Assembly (NCBI GenBank): GCA_958352885.1
Contig: CATWQI010000003.1
Location: 186,001-250,000, forward strand
Length of the DNA: 64,000 nt
Direction: 5' to 3'
Source: an uncultured Duncaniella sp.
GTDB taxonomy: Bacteria; Bacteroidota; Bacteroidia; Bacteroidales; Muribaculaceae
The notes under the pieces are model-generated. The model was not told where the DNA came from. It was given only the letters and a program-made list of their open reading frames with translations, and did not search any database. The position numbers and the translations under genes are program-made. Below, piece by piece: positions 8,636 to 17,156 of the stretch. Position 1 is the first letter of the stretch. Every line of letters starts with the position of its first letter.

Positions 8636-10510
8636 TTATTTTGCCGGCATGAGGTACTGCACGTGCACCTTCACGCAGCGGTTCATCTTGGCGTTCAGAC
8701 CGCGGGTCGACGGGTCGTCGACCTGACCTATGCCATGATAGGCGTTCTTGAACGTGCTCACTCTGTACACTTTGGAGTCGACGTTGTTGAAGTAGCCGCT
8801 CTCACGGAGCCAGTTTAGCACAGTATTGGCGCGGTTCTCCGAAAGTGCTATGTTGCGTTCGAATCCGATGCGTTTCGCGTCAGGACCGGAGTGGTTGTCC
8901 TGGCTGGTGGCAAGACCTTCGACATGTATTGCTGTTATTACGCCGTTGCTGATGATGTTGCGAATCATATCGACTGTTTCGGAATCAGCATGCTTGGCAA
9001 TCTGTCCCTCGTTTGAGGTGAGTGCGGCATATACGTCCGCGAGACTTACGAGGTACTCGCCACGGTCAATTTCGAAGTATTTGCGTATAGTTTCGAGTCC
9101 GTGGTGGGCGTTCAGTCCGAATGTCTGAGTCTCAAAGTAGTTGTTTTCGTCCAGAAGTTTCTGGTCGAGTGTGGCGTCATCTATACGATAGTGCCAGAGA
9201 TGGTGGTCACCGTAGATAGGTGAGTAGTAGTAGCCAGCTTTCTCACGGAAATTTGCCATATCAGCCACCTTCATACTGAGTGAGATAGGACCTTCTCCCA
9301 TTTCGTAGCCGCGCGGCACAAAGTTGATTGCCACATCCTGGTTGGCGGCCTCAGTCGGGATATCCTCGGTGCGGAGTCCCTTCAGACTCTGTCCGTTGAG
9401 GAGACGTGTTGCCACATCGCCCCTGTCGGAGAATCGTTTCTGGGCATATATACCGTTTGTCAGGTAGTCAATGGCGTGTACGGGCTGTCCTGATATATTG
9501 GGAGCATCGTTACGTCCCGAGTAGTTGTTGGGGTAGAAGACATAGAATGTCATTTCGGTATACTCGGATGCCGGGTCGGCTTCCTTGACACGTACTTCAC
9601 GAATCTGGCGTTCGCGGTAGTCGCGGGTATAGGTGTGCGTGGCTCCCATCTTCCAGCTGCGGGCGCGGTTTTTGCCGAGGTAGAAGGTGAAACCGAGATC
9701 GACGCCGAGATTTGTGTCCCACTTGTTTGCCGCATGGTCAGCCTGACCGTATTCGAGGTCGAAGTTGGTCTGGTAAAAGAGTGCGCGTATTTTCATGTCA
9801 AGCGACCAGCGCTTGGAGGGTGTGAAGAATCGGCTGTACTGTAGCTCGAGGTGACCTGACCATTCATTGTCAGAGCCGTGAGAGTGTCCGAAGCCCATAT
9901 GGTGTACACCGCCGATACCTGCCGAGAACATGAACTGGTTCATGAGCCTTGGGCTCATAGCCCCTTCATAGCCCATGATTAGGCGTGTGAGATTGAACAC
10001 TACGCTGCCGCTTATATCCCACCAGCGTGTCTTCATGCGGCGATAGCCGGTGCCGTCGGGTTGCTGCATTATAGGCCCGTAGCCATAATGCCCCGTGAGG
10101 TATTCGGTATATCCGCGGGATTCGGAGCGGATGAATTCGAGTTTCACAGCCACACCCGGAGTGAACCATTTGCCTATGCCGACACCCCAGTCGGGTGAGA
10201 TGGTTCCGTTGAATTTTCCTACGGTCGAGTAGTCGCCGCGGAATGAGTGGGCACCTGCTGTGGCGAAGGCAAACCAGTTTTTGCCGAATTTGTTTGTCAC
10301 GACCGAGAATGGTTCGTGAGTTTCCTTGATTACCTGGTTGACTGTGGGTGCTACCGATTCGGTGGTGTCCTGGTAAATAATGTTGTAGTCCTTGTAGCGT
10401 TTGTCAAACTCCTCGTAGGAGCTTTGGGCAAATGCGGGGATGGCTGCCGTAAGAGTTGCCATCCCGAGGGCAAGTGGTTTGATGATTCTTAAAAGATTGC
10501 ACTGCTTCAT
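8636..10510 (-). CDS. Outer-membrane protein with degenerate OmpA-like C-terminal domain
   Basis: 624 residues. A signal peptide is clear (cut expected after AFA, residue 28). The first ~300 residues carry alternating aromatic/polar strands typical of an outer-membrane beta-barrel (SFRGDYSTVGKFNG, GVHHMGFGHSHG, FTFYLGKNRARSWKMG). The last ~130 residues resemble an OmpA-like peptidoglycan-binding domain (EGLATSQDNHSGPDAKRIG followed by LSENRANTVLNWLRESGYF). The usual GHTD motif there is altered. The protein probably links outer membrane and peptidoglycan, or is a structural OMP of unknown function. It lies downstream of the polysaccharide locus on the same strand but is separated by a 69-bp gap. 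Confidence 0.65.
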   Translation of the reverse strand: MKQCNLLRIIKPLALGMATLTAAIPAFAQSSYEEFDKRYKDYNIIYQDTTESVAPTVNQVIKETHEPFSVVTNKFGKNWFAFATAGAHSFRGDYSTVGKFNGTISPDWGVGIGKWFTPGVAVKLEFIRSESRGYTEYLTGHYGYGPIMQQPDGTGYRRMKTRWWDISGSVVFNLTRLIMGYEGAMSPRLMNQFMFSAGIGGVHHMGFGHSHGSDNEWSGHLELQYSRFFTPSKRWSLDMKIRALFYQTNFDLEYGQADHAANKWDTNLGVDLGFTFYLGKNRARSWKMGATHTYTRDYRERQIREVRVKEADPASEYTEMTFYVFYPNNYSGRNDAPNISGQPVHAIDYLTNGIYAQKRFSDRGDVATRLLNGQSLKGLRTEDIPTEAANQDVAINFVPRGYEMGEGPISLSMKVADMANFREKAGYYYSPIYGDHHLWHYRIDDATLDQKLLDENNYFETQTFGLNAHHGLETIRKYFEIDRGEYLVSLADVYAALTSNEGQIAKHADSETVDMIRNIISNGVITAIHVEGLATSQDNHSGPDAKRIGFERNIALSENRANTVLNWLRESGYFNNVDSKVYRVSTFKNAYHGIGQVDDPSTRGLNAKMNRCVKVHVQYLMPAK

Positions 10511-10579
10511 AATGCGAAATGTGATAAGGATGTTTAGGTTACTATCTTAAAGTTAGAGTTATGGTTCGAGGCGTAGAGT

Positions 10580-12223
10580 TTAAGTGAGGATAGCTGCACC
10601 GGGTACCGGCTCCGTAATTGTGGCAATTTCGGTGTCCGGAGGTGATTCCTTGCAGTCGAGGAAAGCATATGGGGAGTTGGGACTGCTTACATATTCAGGT
10701 ACTATTCTCTTCATCATCCTCACGGTTGCGATAGTATCGTATGTGCGGGATATGGAGATTAGCGACCGGACGAGGCTGTCGGTAAGAGGGTAATCGTTTG
10801 CCATGACTTTTGCCCTCCGGATTTTAGGATGGGAAGTCGGGTAAACGATTTCGCTGTCGGTCAGCACCTCTTCATATAGCTTTTCACCGGGTCTTAGACC
10901 GGTGTACTCGATTTTCACTTCCAATTTGCCGCTTAAAGCTATCATTCTTCTTGCCAGATCGGCGATTCTTACAGGCTTGCCCATGTCGAAGGCGAAAATC
11001 TCCCCTCCCGCACCTAATGTGGCAGCCTCAAGGACAAGGTTGCAAGCCTCGGGGATAAGCATGAAGTAACGGATTATGTCCGGATGGGTTACCATCACCG
11101 GACCCCCGCGCCGTATCTGGTCCCGGAAGGTCGGTATGACCGAGCCATTGCTGCCGAGCACATTGCCGAACCGTGTGGTGATGAACTGGCATCCGGTTCC
11201 GGTGGTGGAGAGGCTCTGGCAATACATCTCGCAGATGCGCTTCGAGCATCCCATCACATTGGTCGGGTTGACAGCCTTGTCGGTACTTATCATCACAAAC
11301 TTTTTCACGCCGAAAGCCACTGCGAGGTCAGCGAGTTTCTTGGTGCCGTCGATGTTGTTGAGCACACTCTCTACGGGATTGTCTTCCATCATGGGCACGT
11401 GCTTGTAGGCTGCGGCATGGAATATGAGTTCGGGCCGGTGGGTGCGGAATATCCTTTCGAGTCGGTGCGAGTGACAGATGTTTGTCACTATGGTCTCGCA
11501 TTTAAGATTCGGGAAATTGCGTTCCATGCTGATTCGCACGGAGTGGAGCGGGGTTTCGGCAATGTCAATGAGAACCAACAGCGATGGACCGGCTGCTGCG
11601 ATTATGTTTGCAAGCTCGCTTCCGATACTCCCGGCAGCTCCTGTGATAAGTATGCGTTTTCCACGGAGGCTTGCCTTGATTTCCTCCTGGTTCACTTCGA
11701 TAGGTTCGCGTGGGAGCAGATTTTTCATCTCAAGGTTGATGAGGGTATCCGGGTTGAGTCCGTATGCGCCGCCGTTGGAGTTGCGCAGGTATATGTCGTA
11801 GATAACTTTGGCTACGATTCGGAGACCGCACATCAGGGCTGCGGCAATGAGGATAAGCATCATCAGGTCACGCATTCGTATGGCGAGGAGAAACGAGTCC
11901 GCCTGGCAGAAGAGCCTTGCGGCTGCTATCAGTCCGGCTCCTACCGAAAGCGAGGCGCAGATGCGTGCGAGGTCAATGACAGAGGTATGGCGTATTATGC
12001 CGGAGTAGGTTCTGAACAGACGTATTCCAATCACGAAGCACAGCATGTAAATGAGCAGGGTGGGGAGGAGGCATCCGAGATTACCTACCGAATTGGCGAG
12101 ACCGTGATTGATTACATACGCCAATATGCCCGACAGATATATTATCGTGCAATCGGCGGCAAATACGAGCCAGAATGGCAGCGCAGCCTTTGATATGTAC
12201 CAATTTACAAGTCTCTTGTGCAT
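10580..12223 (-). CDS. Membrane-bound nucleotide-sugar 4,6-dehydratase (CapD/PglF-like)
   Basis: 547 residues. Four N-terminal membrane helices (about 15-37, 50-70, 85-106, 118-137) are followed by a short-chain dehydrogenase-type domain with the NAD motif GAAGSIG (195-201) and the diagnostic STDKAVNPTNVMGCSKR segment of UDP-N-acetylhexosamine dehydratases. It is expected to convert UDP-GlcNAc to the 4-keto-6-deoxy sugar at the inner membrane face. It is shorter than the usual ~600-640 residues because the extra nucleotide-binding-like region between the membrane part and the catalytic domain is almost absent. The aminotransferase that would use its product starts 8 bp upstream in the same transcript. 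Confidence 0.88.
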   Translation of the reverse strand: MHKRLVNWYISKAALPFWLVFAADCTIIYLSGILAYVINHGLANSVGNLGCLLPTLLIYMLCFVIGIRLFRTYSGIIRHTSVIDLARICASLSVGAGLIAAARLFCQADSFLLAIRMRDLMMLILIAAALMCGLRIVAKVIYDIYLRNSNGGAYGLNPDTLINLEMKNLLPREPIEVNQEEIKASLRGKRILITGAAGSIGSELANIIAAAGPSLLVLIDIAETPLHSVRISMERNFPNLKCETIVTNICHSHRLERIFRTHRPELIFHAAAYKHVPMMEDNPVESVLNNIDGTKKLADLAVAFGVKKFVMISTDKAVNPTNVMGCSKRICEMYCQSLSTTGTGCQFITTRFGNVLGSNGSVIPTFRDQIRRGGPVMVTHPDIIRYFMLIPEACNLVLEAATLGAGGEIFAFDMGKPVRIADLARRMIALSGKLEVKIEYTGLRPGEKLYEEVLTDSEIVYPTSHPKIRRAKVMANDYPLTDSLVRSLISISRTYDTIATVRMMKRIVPEYVSSPNSPYAFLDCKESPPDTEIATITEPVPGAAILT

Positions 12224-12230
12224 TGTGTTG

Positions 12231-13388
12231 TTACTTTATGCAGCGTTTGATTTCGGAAATAATCATTCGTACGTCGTCAGGGGTGATCCATGGACCGGAG
12301 GGGAGGCACAGTCCTCTTGAGAAGAGATGCTCGCTCACGCCGTTAGTGTAGGCGGGTGCAGATGCGAACACGGGCTGGAGATGCATCGGTTTCCAGAGTG
12401 GACGGGTCTCCACATTGAGTTCCTGAAGGTGCAGACGCACATCTTCGGGTGTCAGACCGGTTTTGTCGGGGTCGATAAGTATGGTGTTTAGCCAGAAATT
12501 ACTGTGGCTGTCCGGATTCGGGTTATCATGGAACTCTATGCCGTCGATATCTGCGCATAGTTCCTTGTAGAGTGCCGCAAGCGCCCGATGGTGGGCTATA
12601 TGCTCGTCGAGGATGGTCATCTGACCTCGTCCTATTCCGGCGCATATGTTGCTCATTCGGTAATTGTACCCTATATGCTCGTGCTGGTAATAAGGGAAAG
12701 GCTCTCTTGCCTGAGTGGAGAAGAATACCGCTTGCTTTTTGCTTTCAATGTCAGGGCAGATTAAGGCTCCCCCTCCTGAGGTGGTAATCATCTTGTTGCC
12801 GTTGAAACTGAGTATGCCGAAATGCCCGAGAGTGGAGCACTTGCGCCCTTTGTATTCCGAGCCGAGTGCTTCTGCCGCATCCTCGACCACAGGGATGTCC
12901 CATTTGGATGCCACGGCGAGTATCTCGTCCATCATAGCCGGCATGCCGTAAAGGTGTACCGCCACAATGGCCTTCGGCTTTCTTCCTGTCACCGCCACAC
13001 GGTCGGCAATGGCTTTGTCGAGCAGTTCAGGCGACATGTTCCAGGAGCCTTCCTCGCTGTCGACGAACACGGGCACAGCGCCCTGGTAAACCACCGGGTT
13101 GGCAGATGCCGAGAATGTGAATGACTGGCATATCACTTCGTCACCCTGCTTTACGCCGAGGAGCACGAGGGCGAGATGTATGGCGGCTGTGCCTGCCGAC
13201 ACTACGGCGACTTCCTTTGAGGCGGCAGAGGGATTGCCGGCGGAGAGATAGTCCTTTAACTCCGCTTCGAATGCGTCAACATTCGGTCCGAGGGGCACTA
13301 CCCAGTTGTCGGCGAATGCTTCGTCGATAAAGCGCTGTTCGTTACCGCTCATGTGTGCAAGGCAGAGATGAATTTTCTTGGTTGGCAT
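12231..13388 (-). CDS. DegT/DnrJ/EryC1-family PLP sugar aminotransferase
   Basis: 385 residues, normal length for the family. Key features are VVSAGTAAIHLAL (substrate/PLP phosphate region), the PLP-stacking and Asp segment PVVEDAAEALGSEY (Asp170), and the PLP lysine Lys199 in SFNGNKMITTSGGG. The enzyme is expected to transaminate the 4-keto sugar produced by the adjacent dehydratase, giving a 4-amino-4,6-dideoxyhexose nucleotide (PglE-like role). It lies between the sugar transferase and the dehydratase, consistent with initiating-sugar synthesis. Confidence 0.88.
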   Translation of the reverse strand: MPTKKIHLCLAHMSGNEQRFIDEAFADNWVVPLGPNVDAFEAELKDYLSAGNPSAASKEVAVVSAGTAAIHLALVLLGVKQGDEVICQSFTFSASANPVVYQGAVPVFVDSEEGSWNMSPELLDKAIADRVAVTGRKPKAIVAVHLYGMPAMMDEILAVASKWDIPVVEDAAEALGSEYKGRKCSTLGHFGILSFNGNKMITTSGGGALICPDIESKKQAVFFSTQAREPFPYYQHEHIGYNYRMSNICAGIGRGQMTILDEHIAHHRALAALYKELCADIDGIEFHDNPNPDSHSNFWLNTILIDPDKTGLTPEDVRLHLQELNVETRPLWKPMHLQPVFASAPAYTNGVSEHLFSRGLCLPSGPWITPDDVRMIISEIKRCIK

Positions 13389-13432
13389 ATCTCGTTGTCA
13401 GTGTGATTGGTTAGTGTTGGTCAATATCTAAG

Positions 13433-14014
13433 TTAGGAGGGGAGAAGTGTGTCGAGGATGATTCGGAGGTCGCCCATAAAAGAGCGGTTGGAGAGATAAG
13501 AGAGGTTTATGCGGACTTTGTCAGGAAAGATGACTTCGTCATTGTAACGGCGGGGGTCCGGCTGTGAGGCGAGCAGTTCCTCCTCGTTCCGGTATTTCAG
13601 TGTTGCCGGTCCCGTAATGCCGGGTTTGAGCTTGAGAATGTCCCGGTCGGAGCCTGTGAGTTTGTCCGCATAGCCAGGCACATCCGGTCTGGGTCCCACG
13701 AAGCTCATATCGCCGCGGAGCACATTCCATAATTCCGGTAGCTCGTCAAGTTTATACTTGCGCATTACGGCTCCGAGTGGAGTGATTCGTGATTCACCTG
13801 CAACACTGACCGATGAGCCGGAGTGGGAGGGAATCATGCTCCTGAATTTCACAAGAGTGAAAATCCTGCCGTACTGTCCCACTCGCTGCTGGCGAAACAA
13901 AACCGGGGCTCCGGGCATCATGATTTTAATCAGAAATGCCAGGATAAGCATAACAGGCATGAATAATATCAGACCAAGTAATGCCATAGTACGGTCAAAT
14001 ATTTCTTTTAACAT
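13433..14014 (-). CDS. Initiating sugar-phosphate transferase (PglC/WcaJ-type)
   Basis: 193 residues, the size of the minimal PglC-type monotopic phosphoglycosyl transferase. One N-terminal reentrant hydrophobic segment (about 9-30) is followed by FRQQRVGQYGRIFTLVKFRSM, the catalytic KYKLDELPELWNVLRGDMS (Asp-Glu pair) and FVGPRPDVPGY. The enzyme transfers a sugar phosphate from UDP-sugar to undecaprenyl phosphate, starting the repeat unit. Its neighbours (GNAT acetyltransferase, aminotransferase, 4,6-dehydratase) suggest that the sugar is an acetylated amino-dideoxyhexose; this is inference. Confidence 0.9.
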   Translation of the reverse strand: MLKEIFDRTMALLGLILFMPVMLILAFLIKIMMPGAPVLFRQQRVGQYGRIFTLVKFRSMIPSHSGSSVSVAGESRITPLGAVMRKYKLDELPELWNVLRGDMSFVGPRPDVPGYADKLTGSDRDILKLKPGITGPATLKYRNEEELLASQPDPRRYNDEVIFPDKVRINLSYLSNRSFMGDLRIILDTLLPS

Positions 14015-14070
14015 TTTAGGGTCGTATGCCGGAAGTTAGGAGATGAGCTACTACATTTGATTCTCATTCG

Positions 14071-14078
14071 CAAAATTA
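14071..14078 (-). promoter_or_regulatory. Internal promoter -7 element before the sugar transferase
   Basis: TAATTTTG on the minus strand (exact TAnnTTTG), in a 161-bp AT-rich gap. The start codon at 14014 would follow a ~50-nt leader. No convincing TTTG -33 element was seen. It could allow the three initiating-sugar genes to be expressed without the rest of the locus. Confidence 0.5.
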
Positions 14079-14175
14079 CAAAAAAATTTCATGGTAAGGG
14101 TAAGATTTATGAAAAAACGACTATGTGGAAAAGTTAAAAATAAGGGATGATATGATATTTTAAGCAGATTCAACG

Positions 14176-14775
14176 TCATTCGGCATTTGTCTTGGGAGAA
14201 CACGCAAGTACGAGATAGCCGTCGGGTAGAGTCTCCACTACCCGTGTGTCGCATCCTTTACGGCATGAGGCGAGTGACGGATAATTGGAACTGCTGATGG
14301 TAGCGAACATGCGGAGTCCTGCGTTCCGGCATATTTCAGCACCGAGACTCCACATATCGGTGCCTATCCCGCAGCCCGCACATGAACTGTCTACTATGAG
14401 CCCGTGGAATGCCTTGCCTATGAAAAAGCAGCGTAGGAAATGATAGCCTATTATGCGGTTATCCCGTGTGACTTTCAGCATCACGAACGAGCCTCCCGAT
14501 GCCATGGACCGAAGTGTGTGGATGTCAAACGGGTGTGGGTTGAAATATCTCAGTCGGTCAGGGTGGATGGATTCCAGGAAGCTGGACAGATTGTCGGCAT
14601 CGTCGGGAGTGACGATGCTCCATTTTATGCCGCCACTGGACCGGGAAGCGGCTGCCCCCTTTGCGATTTCGGGAAGGCGCGGGTAGCGTAGCCTCATGAG
14701 TATGGAATTGGCTCTCTCTACCGTGCGCCATAGCGAAGGATAGCGGTGTTTGATTTTAACGAGGAGTCCTGTCAT
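14176..14775 (-). CDS. GNAT-like N-acetyltransferase
   Basis: 199 residues. The central part has a GNAT pattern: VTPDDADNLSSFLESIHP at the start of the domain, then VMLKVTRDNRIIGYHFLR, then a CoA-binding-like GIGTDMWSLGAEICRNAGLR. Its start overlaps the end of the upstream glycosyltransferase by 20 bp, so they are co-translated. Given the downstream aminotransferase and dehydratase, N-acetylation of the 4-amino sugar is the most likely job (WecD-like role, although PglD itself has another fold). The protein's fold assignment is by eye and only moderately certain. Confidence 0.6.
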   Translation of the reverse strand: MTGLLVKIKHRYPSLWRTVERANSILMRLRYPRLPEIAKGAAASRSSGGIKWSIVTPDDADNLSSFLESIHPDRLRYFNPHPFDIHTLRSMASGGSFVMLKVTRDNRIIGYHFLRCFFIGKAFHGLIVDSSCAGCGIGTDMWSLGAEICRNAGLRMFATISSSNYPSLASCRKGCDTRVVETLPDGYLVLACSPKTNAE

Positions 14776-15907
14776 TTATGATGTCGGTATAAAATTGTTT
14801 CAGACAGTCGCGCACGTAGCGTTGTGAATATCTTGTGACGACATTGCGGCGGGCGTTCTCGCCCATTTCCTCCAGTCTGTCAGCCGGTAGGTCGAGCATC
14901 TTTAGCATGGCTTTGCGAAGAGAATGGGTGTCATGGGAGGGGACTATGAGTCCGTTAGTGCCGTCAGTGATGATTTCGCGCGAGCCGTTTATGTCTGTCA
15001 CGATAGAGGGTAGGGATAAGGCTCCCGCTTCAAGAACAACATTGGGGAATCCCTCCCGGTAGCTTGGGAAGATGAATATGTCGGCAGCGGCTAACCAGGG
15101 TCGCACGTCGTCAACCCATCCGCCCGAGAGGTGAAGGCAGGATATGCCGGTCAGCTCGTCGGGATGGAGATCGTCCGCACCACCTTCAAAGTCGCCCACG
15201 AGGATGAGATGGCAGTCGTCACTACGGTTGAGGGTGGCGAATGCTTCGAGCAGCTCCCGGAGCCCTTTGTCTCCAACGAAACGCCCGATGAAGACAAATA
15301 CCCTTGCCTCACGGCTTATGCCGAGACGGGTACGCAGGATCTCAGCCTCGGCATCAATTTCCGGAGTGTGGGTGTAATGCCCGGGGTCGATGCCACGCAC
15401 ATTGCCGTTGCCGAGCACACGCATCGGTTTTGTGGTGATTCGGTTGCTGATAAGGTCGGCTTTTACGCCCTCCCCTTCGGGGATTATATGGGTGGCGCAT
15501 GCGCATGTGACTCTGTCGGTCAGTTTCAGCAGTCGGCGCTTTAAGCCCCGTGATGTAGGGAATACCAGACCGGTAAAGGTGTGGACTCGCAGTGGTACCC
15601 CTGCGATTTTTGCCGCAAGCATCCCGAGGAGCCCTGCTTTTGGAGTCATGGTATGGAGCATGTCCGGACGTTCCCTGCGCATGACACGCACAAGCCGGAA
15701 CAGGGATATGAGGTCACTTAGAGGTGAGATGTCACGCCTCATGCTGACCCCGATATATCGGACACCCTCGCGGTGTCCGAGCTCCGATAGACGGGAGTCG
15801 GGCGAGGCGAGGGCGATGACTTCATAGTCGGCGGAAAGCTCACGCAGCAATCCGCGGCAGAATATGTCGAGCGACAGCCCGACAGTGGTCATACGGATTA
15901 TTTTCAA
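14756..15907 (-). CDS. Family 4 glycosyltransferase
   Basis: A protein of 383 residues with the start set at TTG 15907, giving the family-typical N-terminus (M)KIIRMTTVGLSLDIF; the ATG at 15892 is an alternative. The frame stays open to 16099, but that extension runs into the inverted-repeat element at 15944-16219 and is unlikely to be coding. GT-B features: a donor-side motif FIFPSYREGFPNVVLEAGALSLP (Glu-x7-Glu) and a VFVFIGRFVGDKGLRELLEAF stretch. The enzyme is a retaining glycosyltransferase of the polysaccharide pathway; donor and acceptor unknown. Adjacent GNAT gene overlaps its 3' end. Confidence 0.85.
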   Translation of the reverse strand: MKIIRMTTVGLSLDIFCRGLLRELSADYEVIALASPDSRLSELGHREGVRYIGVSMRRDISPLSDLISLFRLVRVMRRERPDMLHTMTPKAGLLGMLAAKIAGVPLRVHTFTGLVFPTSRGLKRRLLKLTDRVTCACATHIIPEGEGVKADLISNRITTKPMRVLGNGNVRGIDPGHYTHTPEIDAEAEILRTRLGISREARVFVFIGRFVGDKGLRELLEAFATLNRSDDCHLILVGDFEGGADDLHPDELTGISCLHLSGGWVDDVRPWLAAADIFIFPSYREGFPNVVLEAGALSLPSIVTDINGSREIITDGTNGLIVPSHDTHSLRKAMLKMLDLPADRLEEMGENARRNVVTRYSQRYVRDCLKQFYTDIINDRTPR

Positions 15908-15943
15908 TTTCCCAAGGGATTGACTGGTGCTTCGATATTTAGA

Positions 15944-16219
15944 CCCCGTTCCACAATATTTGTTAACGCTGGGGTCGCATATCTCTGAGTGATTTTTGTC
16001 TTGTAATGAAGGAGCGTAGCCGTAGCTACGTGACTGAAGAACAGGGCAAAAAGCGCCAGAGAGATGCGATGATAAGGTAATTACCTTCGCCTCGGCCAAT
16101 CGTCATGCATCTGCGTCCGCTTGTTTCGGTCACAATGCAACCGCATTGCTCCCTCACTGTGCGAACACATCTGCACGACGCTTGACCGCCCCAGCGTTAA
16201 CAAATATTGTGGAACGGGG
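15944..16219. mobile_element. Candidate MITE-like element with 31-bp perfect terminal inverted repeats
   Basis: The ends 15944-15974 and 16189-16219 are exact reverse complements over 31 bp; each arm begins CCCCGTTCCACAATATTTGT and closes with CGCTGGGG. The interior (about 214 bp) holds further imperfect inverted sequences: TCGCATATCTCTG (15975-15987) against CAGAGAGATGCGA (16057-16069), a CGTAGCTACG palindrome at 16021-16030, a 14-bp perfect palindrome at 16074-16087, and a CAATGC/GCATTG hairpin at 16133-16148. A TTTAGA occurs just left of the element (15938-15943) and one base to its right (16221-16226), which could be a target-site duplication. No transposase ORF fits inside, so it would be non-autonomous. 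Alternative: a structured regulatory RNA or REP-type repeat. Confidence 0.6.
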
Positions 16220-16221
16220 TT

Positions 16222-17142
16222 TTAGAATGTTACTGATAAGGAGAGGGCAGGGGAAAATTCGGTGACAGGGTCATAGACGATAGCCGGTGCGAGGGCTATG
16301 TTTGCGCCGTCGGGCCTGGATACCACCACTCTGCGCGCACCTTTGGAAAGGGCGGCGTCAAAAAGGTTGTAGACGTAAGTGGCGGCTGCGCATCCTATGG
16401 CGAGATTGCGCATGGTGCGCCAGCTCTTTGCCTTGCTCCGGTAACTCGGGGCTACATCCTGGTGGTCCCTGGCGTTCTGGAGGTGGTCCCTCCGTTTCAT
16501 GTCACAGATGACAGCGGTGGCGGCGAAGACTACATCGCCTCCGAGAAAGCAGTAGCCTTTGGTGTTCTGCCCTTTGTAGAATTGTCCCAGTCCCGGGATA
16601 ATGGATAGGGCAAGTGCCTTGGCGTTGTATGTGCGGGTGAGAGTGAAGTCGTCAAATGCTGGTTCGTTGCCGCCGGCGTTGGATGATACGGCATAGAGCT
16701 GATAGAGCGTGTAGTCGTAGCTCATGTCGACGTTTTCGTCAAATGTCACATACTCGTCCACGAGCTCGGCATAGAATTTTGCGGGTCTGTTTCCGGCGAA
16801 AGTGACGAGATATGTTCGCTGCACGCGGCTGTCGCCATCAGCATCGTTCGGCATGGACTGGAATGCGTCCTCGCCTGAGATGGTTGTTACGGTACCTGCG
16901 TCCTCGTTCAGGCTATAATGGTCAGCGAAGTATCGGATTAGAGTGTCGAGCCGTTCTTTGCGCAGACGTTCGAGGTCGCCCCCGAATGTCTCGAATTTTA
17001 CAAACTCGTAGGTGTCGTTAGTGCGCTCTTTGTTTAGGGAGGCTACACCTTTTTGCGCCCAGCGCGGTTTGTCCTGTGATGATACATTGAAAGCGGTTCC
17101 CAAGAGAAGAAGAAGGAGCAAGAAACGCGATAAAGTTTTCAT
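16222..17142 (-). CDS. DUF5683-like envelope protein inside the polysaccharide locus
   Basis: 306 residues with a signal peptide (MKTLSRFLLLLLLLGTAFNVSSQ). The first ~150 residues are a soluble region with DUF-like strands (FVKFETFGGDLERLRKERLD). The second half has the ALSIIPGLGQFYKGQNTKGY motif characteristic of DUF5683/TM2-like proteins and short hydrophobic helices (GYCFLGGDVVFAATAVICD, MRNLAIGCAAATYVYNLFDAAL). No sugar-related motif is present. It lies between two glycosyltransferase genes with a 15-bp gap on one side and the inverted-repeat element directly after its stop on the other, so it may be a later insertion. Function unknown. Confidence 0.55.
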   Translation of the reverse strand: MKTLSRFLLLLLLLGTAFNVSSQDKPRWAQKGVASLNKERTNDTYEFVKFETFGGDLERLRKERLDTLIRYFADHYSLNEDAGTVTTISGEDAFQSMPNDADGDSRVQRTYLVTFAGNRPAKFYAELVDEYVTFDENVDMSYDYTLYQLYAVSSNAGGNEPAFDDFTLTRTYNAKALALSIIPGLGQFYKGQNTKGYCFLGGDVVFAATAVICDMKRRDHLQNARDHQDVAPSYRSKAKSWRTMRNLAIGCAAATYVYNLFDAALSKGARRVVVSRPDGANIALAPAIVYDPVTEFSPALSLSVTF

Positions 17143-17156
17143 AATTGGTCTTTTAA

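Noticed and set aside
11084..12193. 369-residue plus-strand reading frame
   Set aside because: It lies antisense to the 4,6-dehydratase gene and has no recognisable motifs; it results from codon bias of the real gene.
15908..16099. N-terminal extension of the glycosyltransferase at 14756-15907
   Set aside because: The extension passes through the inverted-repeat element and does not resemble a glycosyltransferase N-terminus; TTG 15907 gives the typical start.
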